A DNA stretch of 64,000 bases from Lawsonibacter asaccharolyticus (GTDB lineage: Bacteria; Bacillota; Clostridia; Oscillospirales; Oscillospiraceae): positions 2,232,001 to 2,296,000 of the forward strand of contig BFBT01000001.1 of NCBI GenBank assembly GCA_003112755.1, read 5' to 3'. The notes below the pieces were generated by a model. It was not told where the DNA came from, did not search any database, and worked only from the letters and a program-made list of their open reading frames with translations. The position numbers and the translations under genes were made by a program. Below are positions 32,778-41,375 of the stretch, in pieces. Numbering within the stretch: the first letter of the stretch is position 1; every line of letters begins with the position of its first letter.

Positions 32778-33440
32778 ATGGAACTGGAAACAAAGGAACT
32801 TTTGGACCTCTCCCACACCCTGGCGGGGGAGTATCTGGCGGGATTTCAATACCCCTGGCAGGCCCTGGACGGGATCAAGGAGCTGATCCTGACCCTGGGG
32901 GCTGCGCTGCCGCCGGAGGAATATGACCAGCCCGCCCCCCAGGTCTGGGTGCATAAAACGGCGGTGGTGTTCCCCACAGCCTATCTGGGGGCGCCCTGCA
33001 TCATTGGGCCTGAGACTGAGGTGCGCCACTGTGCGTTTATCCGGGGCTCGGCCCTGGTGGGGGCCCACTGCGTGGTGGGCAATTCCGTGGAGCTGAAAAA
33101 CGTGATCCTGTTCGACAACGTGCAGACCCCCCACTACAACTATGTGGGAGACTCCATCCTGGGCTATAAGAGCCATATGGGTGCCGGCTCCATCACCTCC
33201 AACGTGAAGTCAGACAAGACGCTGGTGACAGTGAAGAACGGAGCAGAGCGGATCGAAACGGGCAGGAAGAAGTTCGGCGCCATCCTGGGCGACCATGTGG
33301 AGGTGGGCTGCAACTCCGTGCTGAATCCGGGGACCGTGGTGGGGCGGGGGAGCAGCATCTACCCGGTCTCCTGCGTCCGGGGTGCCATCCCGGCGGGCAG
33401 CATCGTCAAGACCGGGGGCGTGGTGGTCCAAAGGAGCTGA
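32778..33440 (+). CDS. Left-handed beta-helix protein, GlmU C-terminal-like
   Basis: A 220-residue protein. After a helical N-terminus (ELLDLSHTLAGEYL) come hexapeptide repeats from about residue 55: VWVHKTAVVFPTAYLGAPCI, IRGSALVGAHCVVGNS and the run after HYNYVGDSILG. GAGSITSN and KKFGAILGDHVEVGCNSVLN resemble the acetyl-CoA-binding coils of GlmU/UDP-sugar N-acyltransferases. There is no nucleotidyltransferase domain, so this is a stand-alone acetyltransferase-type protein, substrate unknown. ATG 32778 is used; ATG 32748 is an alternative. A terminator follows. Confidence 0.85.
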   Translation: MELETKELLDLSHTLAGEYLAGFQYPWQALDGIKELILTLGAALPPEEYDQPAPQVWVHKTAVVFPTAYLGAPCIIGPETEVRHCAFIRGSALVGAHCVVGNSVELKNVILFDNVQTPHYNYVGDSILGYKSHMGAGSITSNVKSDKTLVTVKNGAERIETGRKKFGAILGDHVEVGCNSVLNPGTVVGRGSSIYPVSCVRGAIPAGSIVKTGGVVVQRS

Positions 33441-33467
33441 GTGCCGCGGGGGATGCGGAACAAGACA

Positions 33468-33496
33468 GAGGGCGCGGCGGGATCTGCCGCGCCCTC
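33468..33496 (+). terminator. Terminator after the LbH gene
   Basis: GAGGGCGCGGC at 33468-33478 pairs exactly with 33486-33496. Confidence 0.75.
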
Positions 33497-33643
33497 AAGC
33501 TGTTTGTGGGAGCCCTCTCTCCCACGGACCGGCGGAGGCGGAGACCAAAAGAAAAACGCCCCAAATCCTGGCTGGATCCAGAGCGTTTAAAAAACCGCAT
33601 AAAATTTGTCTGCTGTTTCTATCTGGGCTGCTGGGGGATCAAA

Positions 33644-33904
33644 TCAGAACTGTCCGCACTCCTGGAGTGCCTTGATGCACTTGGGGCAGATATTCTTGCC
33701 GCGGAAAACGATGACATCCCGGGCGTCATCACAGAAAATGCAGGCGGGCTGATATTTTTTCAGAATGATGGACGGTCCATCCATATAGATCTCCAGGGAG
33801 TCTTTCTCCGCGATATCCAATGTACGGCGCAGTTCGATGGGAAGGACGATACGGCCCAGCTCATCGACCTTCCGGACAATGCCGGTAGATTTCAATGTGA
33901 TCAT
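33644..33904 (-). CDS. AbrB/SpoVT-family transition-state regulator
   Basis: An 86-residue DNA-binding protein. The N-terminal SpoVT-AbrB domain reads GIVRKVDELGRIVLPIELRR. The C-terminal half carries two Cys pairs, CIFC near 56 and CPKC near 74, suggesting a zinc-binding dimer module, as often seen in Clostridia AbrB homologues. It would control stationary-phase or sporulation genes (family knowledge). It has a strong promoter at 33991-34018, read away from spmA, which lies on the opposite strand upstream. Confidence 0.93.
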   Translation of the reverse strand: MITLKSTGIVRKVDELGRIVLPIELRRTLDIAEKDSLEIYMDGPSIILKKYQPACIFCDDARDVIVFRGKNICPKCIKALQECGQF

Positions 33905-33990
33905 TCCTTTCTTCCTTCTTCATGTCCCAGTCGTCAAAACGATCGATGCGGTTTCGCAGTCATAATGTACGATTTTGGAAACTAAACATT

Positions 33991-34018
33991 ATTATACTAC
34001 AAAGTGCGACTGTGTCAA
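33991..34018 (-). promoter_or_regulatory. Strong promoter of the AbrB-family gene
   Basis: Minus strand TTGACA (34018-34013), 16-bp spacer, TATAAT (33996-33991): both boxes are perfect. Leader about 80 nt. Confidence 0.88.
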
Positions 34019-34168
34019 CCATAATTTGTGAAGATTCTGCAAAAAGTGTTCGGAAAGAGAAAAAAATGATGGGAAAACAGGGAAATCAGAAAAATGAACA
34101 CCACGGCAGAGAATGGTTATCTTTTCCAGACATGTCCCGTATATATGATTTGAAGGGGGGACAGGGGT

Positions 34169-34747
34169 ATGACGATGACGATCCTCTGGACGGGGATGGT
34201 GGTGCTCTCCATCCTGTGCGGACTGGCTACGGGGCAGTCGGCCCAGGTGGCCGCGGCGGCGGTGGAGGGGACCCAGGCGGCGGTGGAGCTGTGCCTGTCC
34301 ATTGCGGGGATGCTGTGCCTGTGGACCGGGGTGATGGAGGTGATGCGGCGGTCCGGGCTGGCAGAAAAGCTGTCCCGGCTGCTTCGACCGATGCTCCGGC
34401 TGCTCTTTCCCCAGGTAGCCCGGGACCGGGAGACCATGGACAGCATCGCGGCCAATGTGTCGGCCAATTTGCTGGGGCTGGGCAACGCTGCCACCCCTCT
34501 GGGGCTGGAGGCCGCCCGGCGGATGAGCCGCTGCAGCCCCGGGGTGGCTTCCGATGCGCTGTGCATGCTGGTGGTGTGCAATACGGCCTCCATCCAACTG
34601 ATCCCCACCACGGTGGCCACGGTGCGGGCTGGGGCAGGGAGCGCCGCTCCCTTTGACATCCTGCCTGCCGTTTGGCTGGCCTCCGGGCTGTCGGTAGGGG
34701 TAGGAGTGCTGGCCTGCAAGATATGCGCGCGGATATGGAGGGATTGA
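34169..34747 (+). CDS. spmA: Spore maturation protein SpmA
   Basis: Membrane protein (192 residues) of the nucleoside-recognition/Gate family needed for dehydration of the spore core in Bacillus. Hydrophobic segments flank the family runs LCLWTGVMEVMRRSGLAEKL, SIAANVSANLLGLGNAATPL and NTASIQLIPTTVATVRA. ATG 34169 follows an ACAGGGG site. spmB begins one base after its stop. Presence of spmAB indicates an endospore former. No convincing mother-cell promoter could be called by eye in the 150 bp upstream. Confidence 0.95.
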   Translation: MTMTILWTGMVVLSILCGLATGQSAQVAAAAVEGTQAAVELCLSIAGMLCLWTGVMEVMRRSGLAEKLSRLLRPMLRLLFPQVARDRETMDSIAANVSANLLGLGNAATPLGLEAARRMSRCSPGVASDALCMLVVCNTASIQLIPTTVATVRAGAGSAAPFDILPAVWLASGLSVGVGVLACKICARIWRD

Positions 34748-34748
34748 C

Positions 34749-35279
34749 ATGCTGGACCTGATGATGACCCTGGTGGTGCCGCTGACGCTGGGGCTGGTGG
34801 CGGTCTACGCCGCCTGCCGCCGGGTGGACGTTTACGATGCCCTGATCCAGGGAGCAGGGGAGGGACTGGGCACCTTGGCCCGTATCATCCCCAGCCTGGT
34901 GGGGCTGATGACGGCGGTGTATATGCTGCGGGCGTCGGGGGCGCTGGATCTGGCCGCTCAGGCCCTGGCTCCCCTGCTGGACCGGGTAGGGGTGCCGGCA
35001 GAGCTGCTCCCTCTGATGCTGGTGCGCCCCATCAGCGGGAGCGCCGCCCTGGGGGTGGGGGCGGAGCTCATCACCAGCAGCGGGCCGGACTCCTATGTGG
35101 GCCGGGTGGCGGCGGTGATGCTTGGGTCCACGGAGACCACCTTCTACACCATCGCGGTCTACTTCGGCGCAGTGGGCATCTCCCGGACCCGGTACGCGGT
35201 CCCCGCCGCCCTGTGCGCTGACCTTACCGGCTTTCTGGCGGCGGCCTGGGCGGTCCGGCTGTGCTTTGGAGGCGGATAA
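34749..35279 (+). CDS. spmB: Spore maturation protein SpmB
   Basis: Partner of SpmA (176 residues), same Gate domain family. It carries RIIPSLVGLMTAVYMLRASG, LLPLMLVRPISGSAALGV and VMLGSTETTFYTIAVYFGAVG, the typical SpmB signatures, within five membrane segments. One-base spacing to spmA shows a shared transcript. A hairpin directly follows the stop. Confidence 0.95.
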   Translation: MLDLMMTLVVPLTLGLVAVYAACRRVDVYDALIQGAGEGLGTLARIIPSLVGLMTAVYMLRASGALDLAAQALAPLLDRVGVPAELLPLMLVRPISGSAALGVGAELITSSGPDSYVGRVAAVMLGSTETTFYTIAVYFGAVGISRTRYAVPAALCADLTGFLAAAWAVRLCFGGG

Positions 35280-35316
35280 AGCTCTCACACGCCGCGTCAG
35301 GCGGCATGTGAGAGCT
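35280..35316. terminator. Terminator between spmB and the ABC transporter operon
   Basis: AGCTCTCACA at 35280-35289 pairs with 35307-35316, with an inner GCC/GGC extension. It serves two convergent operons. Confidence 0.75.
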
Positions 35317-35322
35317 CTCTTA

Positions 35323-35913
35323 CTATGGGGCGGACAGGAGAGTCAGGGGCGGCCCGTCCAATCGGATGACCCGGTCCGCCCGGTCCAGAACGGCAGGCTC
35401 ATGGCTGACCAGGATGACAGGGGCGGCCAGCTCCCCCAGGGCGGATAGGATGCGGTCTGCCCGCTGAGGGTCCACCCCTGCAAAGGGCTCGTCCAGCAGA
35501 TAGAGGGAACCGCCCAGGGCCAGCGTGCGGACCAGGGCCAGACGCCGTCCCATGCCGCCGGACAGATGGGCGGGATAGGTACGCTCTTCCCCTTCCAGCT
35601 CTGCCAGCCGCAGCCAGCGGGGGACCTCCACCCACCGGGGGCGGGGGAGCACGTCGGTAAGGTGCTGCTCCACGGTACGCCAGGGGAAGAGGCGGTCCTC
35701 CTGAAAGAGCAGGGCAGCGGAACGGAGGGACAGGCCGGTGATCCGGCCGGAGATGGGGTGCTCCAGCCCGGCCAGAACCCGCAGCAGGGTGGTCTTGCCG
35801 CAGCCGGAGGGGCCGGACAGGGCGGTGATCCCCGTCTCAGGCAGGGTGAGGGAGAAGCGGTCCAGCACCCGCTTCTCTCCAAAGGTGACGGTGACCTCCT
35901 CCAAACAGATCAT
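35323..35913 (-). CDS. ABC transporter ATP-binding protein (NitT/TauT type)
   Basis: ATPase subunit, 196 residues: Walker [12 protein letters not shown] loop FQEDRLFPW, signature [12 protein letters not shown], Walker [11 protein letters not shown] and the H-loop VSHEP. It is shorter than the usual 240-260 residues because the C-terminal part after the switch His is trimmed. ATG 35913 follows AGGAGGTGG and overlaps the stop of the permease gene (ATGA). Its permease and lipoprotein are encoded immediately upstream. Confidence 0.92.
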   Translation of the reverse strand: MICLEEVTVTFGEKRVLDRFSLTLPETGITALSGPSGCGKTTLLRVLAGLEHPISGRITGLSLRSAALLFQEDRLFPWRTVEQHLTDVLPRPRWVEVPRWLRLAELEGEERTYPAHLSGGMGRRLALVRTLALGGSLYLLDEPFAGVDPQRADRILSALGELAAPVILVSHEPAVLDRADRVIRLDGPPLTLLSAP

Positions 35914-36674
35914 GGCGACCACCTCCTGTTTATCCGGTTCAGCAGAGCAGAGAGCAGTTTTTCCAGGGTAAGGGACAGAAGGAGGATAACCAGCGTCCAG
36001 GCAAACAGGGAGGGGGTCTCCAGATAGTCCCGGGCCTGGACGATCTGCGTGCCCACCGCCCAGGCGGGGCGGCAGAGCACCTCGGCGGCCACCCCGGACT
36101 TCCAGGCAAGGCCCAGAGAGGTGACCACTGCGCTGAGAAAGTAGGGCCGCACCGAAGGGAGATAGACCAGCCGGACGGTTTTGAGGCGGGAGAACCGGAG
36201 CGCTCCGGCCTGTTCCAGCAGCTTGGGGTCGGTCTCCCGGATGCCCCGGCCCACGTTCCCCCACACCACCGGCAGCACCATCAGGGCGGAGACCACCACA
36301 GGCACCAGACCACGGCGGGTCCACAGCAGGACGAAGAGGATGAAGGAGACCACTGGCACCGCCCGGATGACCCGGACGGCGGGGGAAAGGAGGACATCCG
36401 CCCATCGGCTGGCGCAGGTGAGGGCGGCGGTCAGCGCCCCCAGCAGAGTGCCGGCCAGCAGTCCGGCCAGGACCCGGACCAGGGAGAGCAGGGCGGTCTG
36501 CCAGAAACTGGGCACCCCCGCCAGCTGGATCAGCGTTCCCAGGACCGCGGCAGGGCCGGGAAGGATGAAGGACTGGCCCACAGCCAGGGCGGCCAGCTGC
36601 CACACCACCAGCCAGAAGGCCAGGGGAAGGAGGGGCCGCAGCAGACGGTCAGGGCAGATAGTACAGGCTGTCAT
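35910..36674 (-). CDS. ABC transporter permease (NitT/TauT type)
   Basis: A 254-residue BPD_transp_1 permease with about six membrane segments; the coupling (EAA) loop reads [20 protein letters not shown]. Opening [23 protein letters not shown] 36674 lies inside the 3' end of the substrate-binding protein gene (26-nt overlap), with no clear ribosome site, so translation is probably coupled. The system likely imports a small anionic or heterocyclic compound (sulfonate, nitrate or thiamin-precursor-like); the exact substrate is not readable. Confidence 0.88.
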   Translation of the reverse strand: MTACTICPDRLLRPLLPLAFWLVVWQLAALAVGQSFILPGPAAVLGTLIQLAGVPSFWQTALLSLVRVLAGLLAGTLLGALTAALTCASRWADVLLSPAVRVIRAVPVVSFILFVLLWTRRGLVPVVVSALMVLPVVWGNVGRGIRETDPKLLEQAGALRFSRLKTVRLVYLPSVRPYFLSAVVTSLGLAWKSGVAAEVLCRPAWAVGTQIVQARDYLETPSLFAWTLVILLLSLTLEKLLSALLNRINRRWSP

Positions 36675-37713
36675 AGGGGATGCTGCCGCCGATAGCGGCG
36701 GGGTCGGCGCGGTACAGGACCTCGTAGTAGGCCTGGACGGTGTCCTGCATCTCCTCCCCGGTGAGCAGGGTGAGATTGCACTGGGGGATGGCGGCCTCCG
36801 CGATCTGGGCGTTGGCGGTGATGCCGTATTTGGCCACCAGCTCCGCCGCCTCCGACCGGTTGCCCTCGTCAGACATGAAGGAGATGGAGTCACCGTACAG
36901 GTCCAGGAAAGCGTCCACGGCCTCAGGATGCTCCTCCACGAATTCCCTGCGGGCTACGATGCAGCCCATGGGCAGAGGGGTGGAGGAGACGGCATCCCAC
37001 TCAGCGCTCAGGTCCAGGGCTTGGCGCACGCCGGGGTCCTTCATCAGCAGGGCAGTGGCGGCGGGGACGGGCAGCATGCACACGCCGTCCTCGGCGGAAA
37101 GCATGTTGGCAGTGACCTCCTGGGCGGTGAGCCACTGGATGGTCACATCCGCGGCGGGGTCCAGCCCGTTCTGGGTCAGCAGATAGTTGAGGATGTACTC
37201 CGGGTTGGCCCCCTGGCCGGTGGCGTAGATGGTCTTGCCCCGCAGGTCGGCCATGGACTGGATGGAGTCCCCCTTCTCCAGGATGTACAGCACACCCATC
37301 GTGTTCACTGCCAGCATCTGAATGGAGCCGTCGGTCTTGTGGTAGAAGTTGGAGGCCACATTGGTGGCCACAGCGGCGATGTCTGCCTCGCCGTTGGACA
37401 GCAGGGCGGTGGCCTCGCTGTTTTCCGTCACCACGACGGAACTGACGGAGATGGGGCTGTCAGCAGGAACGTGTTCCGGGGCGTAGTACTCCATTAGATA
37501 GGCAGCCCCTACACCGGTAGGGCCGGAAAGGACGGCCAGATCGATGGGGAGGACCTCATCGTTCGGGGCGGGGATGCCGGAAGAGGAGGTGCTGGAGCTG
37601 ACGGAGGAGATGGCGCCGCCAGACTGGGAGGGTGCCTCTGCGGGACGGCAGCCCGAGGCAGAGAGGAGGAGCAGGGCGGACAGGAGCAGGGGCAGAAGCT
37701 TGGTTCGTTTCAT
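36649..37713 (-). CDS. ABC transporter substrate-binding lipoprotein (NMT1/SsuA type)
   Basis: A 354-residue lipoprotein (signal with LLSASGC, Cys near 22, then a Ser-rich linker to about 50). The binding domain shows the type II periplasmic fold pattern of NMT1/SsuA proteins: LPIDLAVLSGPTGVGAAYLM, NGEADIAAVATNVASN, and DLRGKTIYATGQGANPEYIL. Family members bind sulfonates, nitrate or thiamin precursors; ligand unknown here. It begins 92 bp after the Crp/Fnr-type gene in the same direction and is followed by its permease and ATPase. Confidence 0.9.
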   Translation of the reverse strand: MKRTKLLPLLLSALLLLSASGCRPAEAPSQSGGAISSVSSSTSSSGIPAPNDEVLPIDLAVLSGPTGVGAAYLMEYYAPEHVPADSPISVSSVVVTENSEATALLSNGEADIAAVATNVASNFYHKTDGSIQMLAVNTMGVLYILEKGDSIQSMADLRGKTIYATGQGANPEYILNYLLTQNGLDPAADVTIQWLTAQEVTANMLSAEDGVCMLPVPAATALLMKDPGVRQALDLSAEWDAVSSTPLPMGCIVARREFVEEHPEAVDAFLDLYGDSISFMSDEGNRSEAAELVAKYGITANAQIAEAAIPQCNLTLLTGEEMQDTVQAYYEVLYRADPAAIGGSIPYDSLYYLP

Positions 37714-37805
37714 GGCAGGATTCCTTTCTCAGATTTGGACGGATACACCTATTCTGGGCAGAGACGGATCGTTGACTGGATTTGTACACCGAAGGGGAAA
37801 TTTTC

Positions 37806-38474
37806 TTACCCGGAGCCCCGGACACCCTCCAGAGCGGCCGGATCGGGGACGAGGATGGCCCGTCCCTCCCGCCGGATCAGGCCGGCCTGTTCCAAGTCCT
37901 GAAAGGCCCGATACACCGAGGCGCGGCTGATGCCCAGCTGGCGGGCCAGACCGGAGGCGGAGCACTCCACTGCGCCATAGGAGAGGCTGCTGAGCAGATA
38001 GCGGACCACCCGGCCCTCCGTATCCCCCACAGCCAGGGAACCCAGCCGGGCGTTGAGGAAGCGGATGCGGCCGGTGAGATAGGTCAGATAGTTCCGGCGC
38101 AGCAGGGCCTCCTCCCCCAGAAGGCGGTCCAGCAGCTCCTGGTCCAGTAGGAGGCAGCGGCAGATCCCTTGGGCGGTGAGGGTGGTGGCATAGTCGGGGG
38201 CGTCGTTGTAGAGGGCGGCGGCGCCGAAGAGATCCCCTGGCTCCAGGGTGCTGACGGTGAGGCTGCCCTTGGTCACCAGTACCCGTCCGGAGAGGAGCAG
38301 CCCCAGACAACGGCGGAAGCGGTCGGGTCGGTAGATCTCTGCGCCGGAGGAGAAGTCCTCCACCGAACAGCCGGACCGCGCCAGGACATCCCGGACCAGT
38401 GCCTCGGGACATGCCTGAAACAGGGGGCAGCGGAGGAGCAGATCCCACTGGTGCGGAGGGAGAGAGACAGGCAT
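37806..38474 (-). CDS. Crp/Fnr-family transcription regulator
   Basis: A 222-residue regulator: cyclic-nucleotide-binding-like beta barrel at about 20-120 (LLLSGRVLVTKGSLTVSTLE, PGDLFGAAALYND) and a C-terminal winged helix with ASGLARQLGISRASVYRAFQ. The N-terminus has a few cysteines (C15, C22, C36) without a classic Fnr spacing, so iron-sulfur sensing is uncertain. Directly upstream of the ABC operon, which it may control. A near-perfect palindrome right after its own -10 box suggests that it represses itself. Confidence 0.9.
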   Translation of the reverse strand: MPVSLPPHQWDLLLRCPLFQACPEALVRDVLARSGCSVEDFSSGAEIYRPDRFRRCLGLLLSGRVLVTKGSLTVSTLEPGDLFGAAALYNDAPDYATTLTAQGICRCLLLDQELLDRLLGEEALLRRNYLTYLTGRIRFLNARLGSLAVGDTEGRVVRYLLSSLSYGAVECSASGLARQLGISRASVYRAFQDLEQAGLIRREGRAILVPDPAALEGVRGSG

Positions 38475-38492
38475 GGAGGTCAGCTCCTTTCC

Positions 38493-38518
38493 AAAACTGT
38501 CTCATTTGAGACGGTTTT
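38493..38518. promoter_or_regulatory. Palindromic operator for the Crp/Fnr-type regulator
   Basis: The arms AAACTGTCTCA and TGAGACGGTTT around TT give 10 of 11 matching pairs (one more outside). It lies at the expected transcription start, just downstream of the -10 box. Confidence 0.65.
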
Positions 38519-38547
38519 ATTGTAGAACAGCTGGAGGGAAATGTCAA
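38519..38547 (-). promoter_or_regulatory. Promoter of the Crp/Fnr-type gene
   Basis: Minus strand TTGACA (38547-38542), 17-bp spacer, TACAAT (38524-38519). Confidence 0.8.
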
Positions 38548-38630
38548 GGGAAAGAGCATACGCCATGAAAACATGTAAGACCGGTATATGAGGAGGGGCG
38601 CGCACGGAAGGGAGAGGGAATTACCTGTAT

Positions 38631-38685
38631 GGTAAAACGCCTGGGGAGACAGACGACCCTGTCTGCCTCCCCAGGCGTTTTTACC
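38631..38685 (-). terminator. Terminator of the DUF1847 gene
   Basis: A stem of about 24 bp: GGTAAAACGCCTGGGGAGAC... at 38631 pairs with the segment ending GCGTTTTTACC at 38685, small loop in between. Confidence 0.85.
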
Positions 38686-38705
38686 ATATCGTTCCGCCCC
38701 AGGGG

Positions 38706-39326
38706 TCAGCCCTTGAGCAGATCCTTGAAATAGGTGTCTGCGTAGTGGATGGCGCCCACTGGGTTGTGGGCCAGCACCCGGTCTTTTACCACCAGGGTGG
38801 TAACCAGTGCTTTGGAGTATTGATAGAAGAGGGAGTCGTGGCCCACACAAAGCCCCAGACAAATATTGAATTGGGTGTCCTGGCTGTTGAGCAGCTCGGC
38901 CTGGGCAATGGGGTTGCACATGGCCTCAAACTGGCCGGGCTGGAGCTTGCACTCCTCCGGCACCCCGGCCCGGGACTTGTCCAGTCCGCCGGTCTTGCAG
39001 ATGACGGACACCACCTGGAAGCCGTTATTCCGCAGGACCCGCTCCACCACAGCGGCCTCCTTCTTCAGTGCCGCACAGAAAGCCAGGCCCAGCTTTTGAT
39101 AGTGCATGGATCGGGAGAACTCCACGATCTCCTTCAGGCGGGGCCAGCGGCAGTAGCCAGCCGACTCGATGGCGGCGCTGGTGACAAAAAAGTCGTGGTT
39201 TTCCTCTGACCAGTAGCGCTCCAAAAGCCGGTCAAAGAACTCCGGGTCCCGCATGGGACAGTTCCGGGGCAGGTCCCCGCCCCCCTTCTGGCAGGAGCGG
39301 AGGGTACAGCTGGCACAGGTGTACAT
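38706..39326 (-). CDS. DUF1847 metal-binding protein
   Basis: A 206-residue cysteine-rich protein: MYTCASCTLRSCQKG and NCPMRD at the N-terminus form a probable metal site, then AAIESAGYCRWPRLKEIVEF, LGLAFCAALKKEAAVVERVL, VSVICKTGGLDKS, CNPIAQAELLN and LCVGHDSLFYQYSKALVTTL. These runs fit DUF1847, an anaerobe family of unknown function that may bind a metal or cofactor. Starts 24 bp after the SUFU-domain gene, so probably the same transcript. Confidence 0.88.
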   Translation of the reverse strand: MYTCASCTLRSCQKGGGDLPRNCPMRDPEFFDRLLERYWSEENHDFFVTSAAIESAGYCRWPRLKEIVEFSRSMHYQKLGLAFCAALKKEAAVVERVLRNNGFQVVSVICKTGGLDKSRAGVPEECKLQPGQFEAMCNPIAQAELLNSQDTQFNICLGLCVGHDSLFYQYSKALVTTLVVKDRVLAHNPVGAIHYADTYFKDLLKG

Positions 39327-39350
39327 ACAACAGATCCTCCTTACAGTCTC

Positions 39351-40733
39351 TCATTCTTCGTCAGGCTGATACAGCTCCGGACGGAACACTCCGCTCTGGT
39401 CCCGGCACCAGGCGGTGCCTGGTTCGGAGTCCAGCAGAGGGATGATGTCCGGGTCGTAGTTGCACAGGGTGTTGAGGTGATAGATGCCGCTGCGGCCGGG
39501 GTCGTCCATATAGCTGTCGCTCTCATCTCCGGCGGTGAAGCGCCAGCCGCTATCCCAATTCTCGTCCCCCTCCTCCGGCTCCTCCCTGTAGCAGTAGCCC
39601 ACCCGGCAGCCGTCCACCAGGATGCGGTCAGTGGCGAAGCAGCCCTGGGGGCCCTCCCCGTCATAGAGGTGCCGGAGCTCCCGCTGGGGGATGGCGAACT
39701 CCTTCTGGGGGCGGTCGGAGAGGACGCTGGGGCGGTCCACGTCCACCGTCTCCAGGTCCTCCTCGGGAAAGAGGTCCAGCAGCTCTCCGGCACTGTGGGA
39801 GAGCTTGAAGTCCATCTCCTCCTGATACAGAGGGAGGAGCTGATAGAAATTTACCTCATCGCCGCCGGAGAGGGGACAGACCGACGCCTCCTGGGGGAAA
39901 GCACCGGGGTTGACCAGCATGATGCCGTTGAAGCGGGTGTTTTCCGCAAAGGGGGAGCCGTCCGGGTTGGCAATGGTATGGCCCCAGCCCAGCCAGCTGT
40001 CCTCGTTGATGGGCAGGCGGGCCAGGATTTTCAGCCAGCGGATGGGCCAGTACCACGCCTCGCCCTCTTCGCCCACCTTCCAGTCGGGGGGCAGGCAGAT
40101 AAACAGCTCAGCCCGCTCCAGCTTCTGGCCGGCCAGATCCTCCGGCACGTTCATGGCGTGGGCCCCCATGCCGTGGGTCATCAGGATATAGTAGTTCCGC
40201 TCCGGGCTTGGGGGGATGATGTAGATGTCCACATGGATATTGGGGGAGACGATCTCGTGGAACACGTTCTCCGACGATCCGAAATAGGTGTGGATATGCT
40301 GGTCCACGGTGTCCCAGTCCTCCTGGCCGTACACCTCGGGACAGCACTGCTTGGCGGCGATGTACTTCTGGCACTGGCGGATGAACTCAGGGGCATCCGG
40401 GTCCTGGGGGGCCAGCTCTGCCGCCCGCTGGAAGTGGGGCAGGGCTTCCTCTTCACGGTCCAGATAGAACAGGGCGTAGCCCAGCCGGTAGTGCCACAGG
40501 GGGTCCTCCTGTCCCTGGTCTGCGATGGACTCCAGAAGGGAGACGGACTTTTCCAGCGGCCCGGCCTCCTCGGGCCCGGCCAGGTTGTTGTAGGCCCGGG
40601 CCAGCTGGCAGGTGAGCTCATAGCCCCGCTCCGGCTGGGGGATGGCCTCGATGGCGTCGATGATCCGCTGATATTGGTCCTCCTCGTGCCAGCGCTGAAG
40701 CTGGCCGAGCAGTTCCGTATCCAGGTCCTCCAT
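39351..40733 (-). CDS. TPR - suppressor-of-fused - Imm33-like fusion protein
   Basis: A 460-residue soluble protein. Residues 1-130 contain TPR-type helices (WHYRLGYALFYLDREEEALP). About 140-310 match the suppressor-of-fused (SUFU) domain: VFHEIVSPNIHVDIYIIPPS, YYILMTHGMGAHAMNVPED, RAELFICLPPDW. From about 370, LVDGCRVGYCYREEPEEG, DSGWRFTAGDESDSYMDDPG and YHLNTLCNYDPDIIPLL match the DUF2185/Imm33 pattern. Both SUFU and Imm33 domains occur in immunity proteins against polymorphic toxins (family knowledge). No toxin gene is adjacent, so a defence or immunity role is only suggested. Confidence 0.82.
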   Translation of the reverse strand: MEDLDTELLGQLQRWHEEDQYQRIIDAIEAIPQPERGYELTCQLARAYNNLAGPEEAGPLEKSVSLLESIADQGQEDPLWHYRLGYALFYLDREEEALPHFQRAAELAPQDPDAPEFIRQCQKYIAAKQCCPEVYGQEDWDTVDQHIHTYFGSSENVFHEIVSPNIHVDIYIIPPSPERNYYILMTHGMGAHAMNVPEDLAGQKLERAELFICLPPDWKVGEEGEAWYWPIRWLKILARLPINEDSWLGWGHTIANPDGSPFAENTRFNGIMLVNPGAFPQEASVCPLSGGDEVNFYQLLPLYQEEMDFKLSHSAGELLDLFPEEDLETVDVDRPSVLSDRPQKEFAIPQRELRHLYDGEGPQGCFATDRILVDGCRVGYCYREEPEEGDENWDSGWRFTAGDESDSYMDDPGRSGIYHLNTLCNYDPDIIPLLDSEPGTAWCRDQSGVFRPELYQPDEE

Positions 40734-40774
40734 ATTTGGAACCTCCTTCTTCTGACTCTGTCCGGCGCCGGATG

Positions 40775-41332
40775 TCAGGCCAGACTGGCCAGATAGGCGG
40801 CCGGGCCGCTCTCGTACAGGTCACCCCCGTGGGCGTCCAGGATAACGGTGAGGGGGAAGTCCTCCACCTCCAGACGGCGCACCGCCTCACAGCCCAGGTC
40901 CTCCCAGCAGATGACCTCCAGCTCCTTCACGCTGGCGGCCATCAGGGCCCCGGCACCACCCAGGGCGGCCAGGTAGACCGCCCCATTGCGGACCACCGCA
41001 TCCTTCACGGCCTGGTCCCGCTTGCCCTTTCCGATCATGATGAGCTGGCCCAGGTCCAGCAGGCGGGGGGAGTAGGCGTCCATCCGGCCGCTGGTGGTGG
41101 GACCGGCGGAGCCGATGACCTGACCGGGGCGCTCCGGAGTGGGGCCCACATAGTAGACGGCGGAGCCCTCCACGGGGAAGGGCAGGGAACCCCCGGTGTC
41201 CAGCAGCTCCATCATCCGCTTGTGGGCGGCATCCCGGGCGGTGTAGACGGCCCCAGACAGGAGCACGGTGTCACCGGTCCGCAGGGGGGCGAGGTCCTCT
41301 CTTGTAACGGGGGTTCTGAGTTTATATTGCAT
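40775..41332 (-). CDS. Fumarate hydratase class I, beta (C-terminal) subunit
   Basis: With the alpha subunit at 42224-43063 forms the iron-sulfur hydratase interconverting fumarate and malate (tartrate dehydratase is the close alternative). The 185-residue product shows LRTGDTVLLSGAVYTARDAA, VYYVGPTPERPGQVIGSAGP, TTSGRMDAYSPRLLDLG and GAVYLAALGGAGALMAASV. ATG 41332 follows GGGAGG. Unusually, an alpha/beta hydrolase gene separates it from the alpha subunit gene. Confidence 0.93.
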   Translation of the reverse strand: MQYKLRTPVTREDLAPLRTGDTVLLSGAVYTARDAAHKRMMELLDTGGSLPFPVEGSAVYYVGPTPERPGQVIGSAGPTTSGRMDAYSPRLLDLGQLIMIGKGKRDQAVKDAVVRNGAVYLAALGGAGALMAASVKELEVICWEDLGCEAVRRLEVEDFPLTVILDAHGGDLYESGPAAYLASLA

Positions 41333-41375
41333 GGAAATCCCTCCCAAATGGCTTGGTCGATATTTTAGATGGGTA

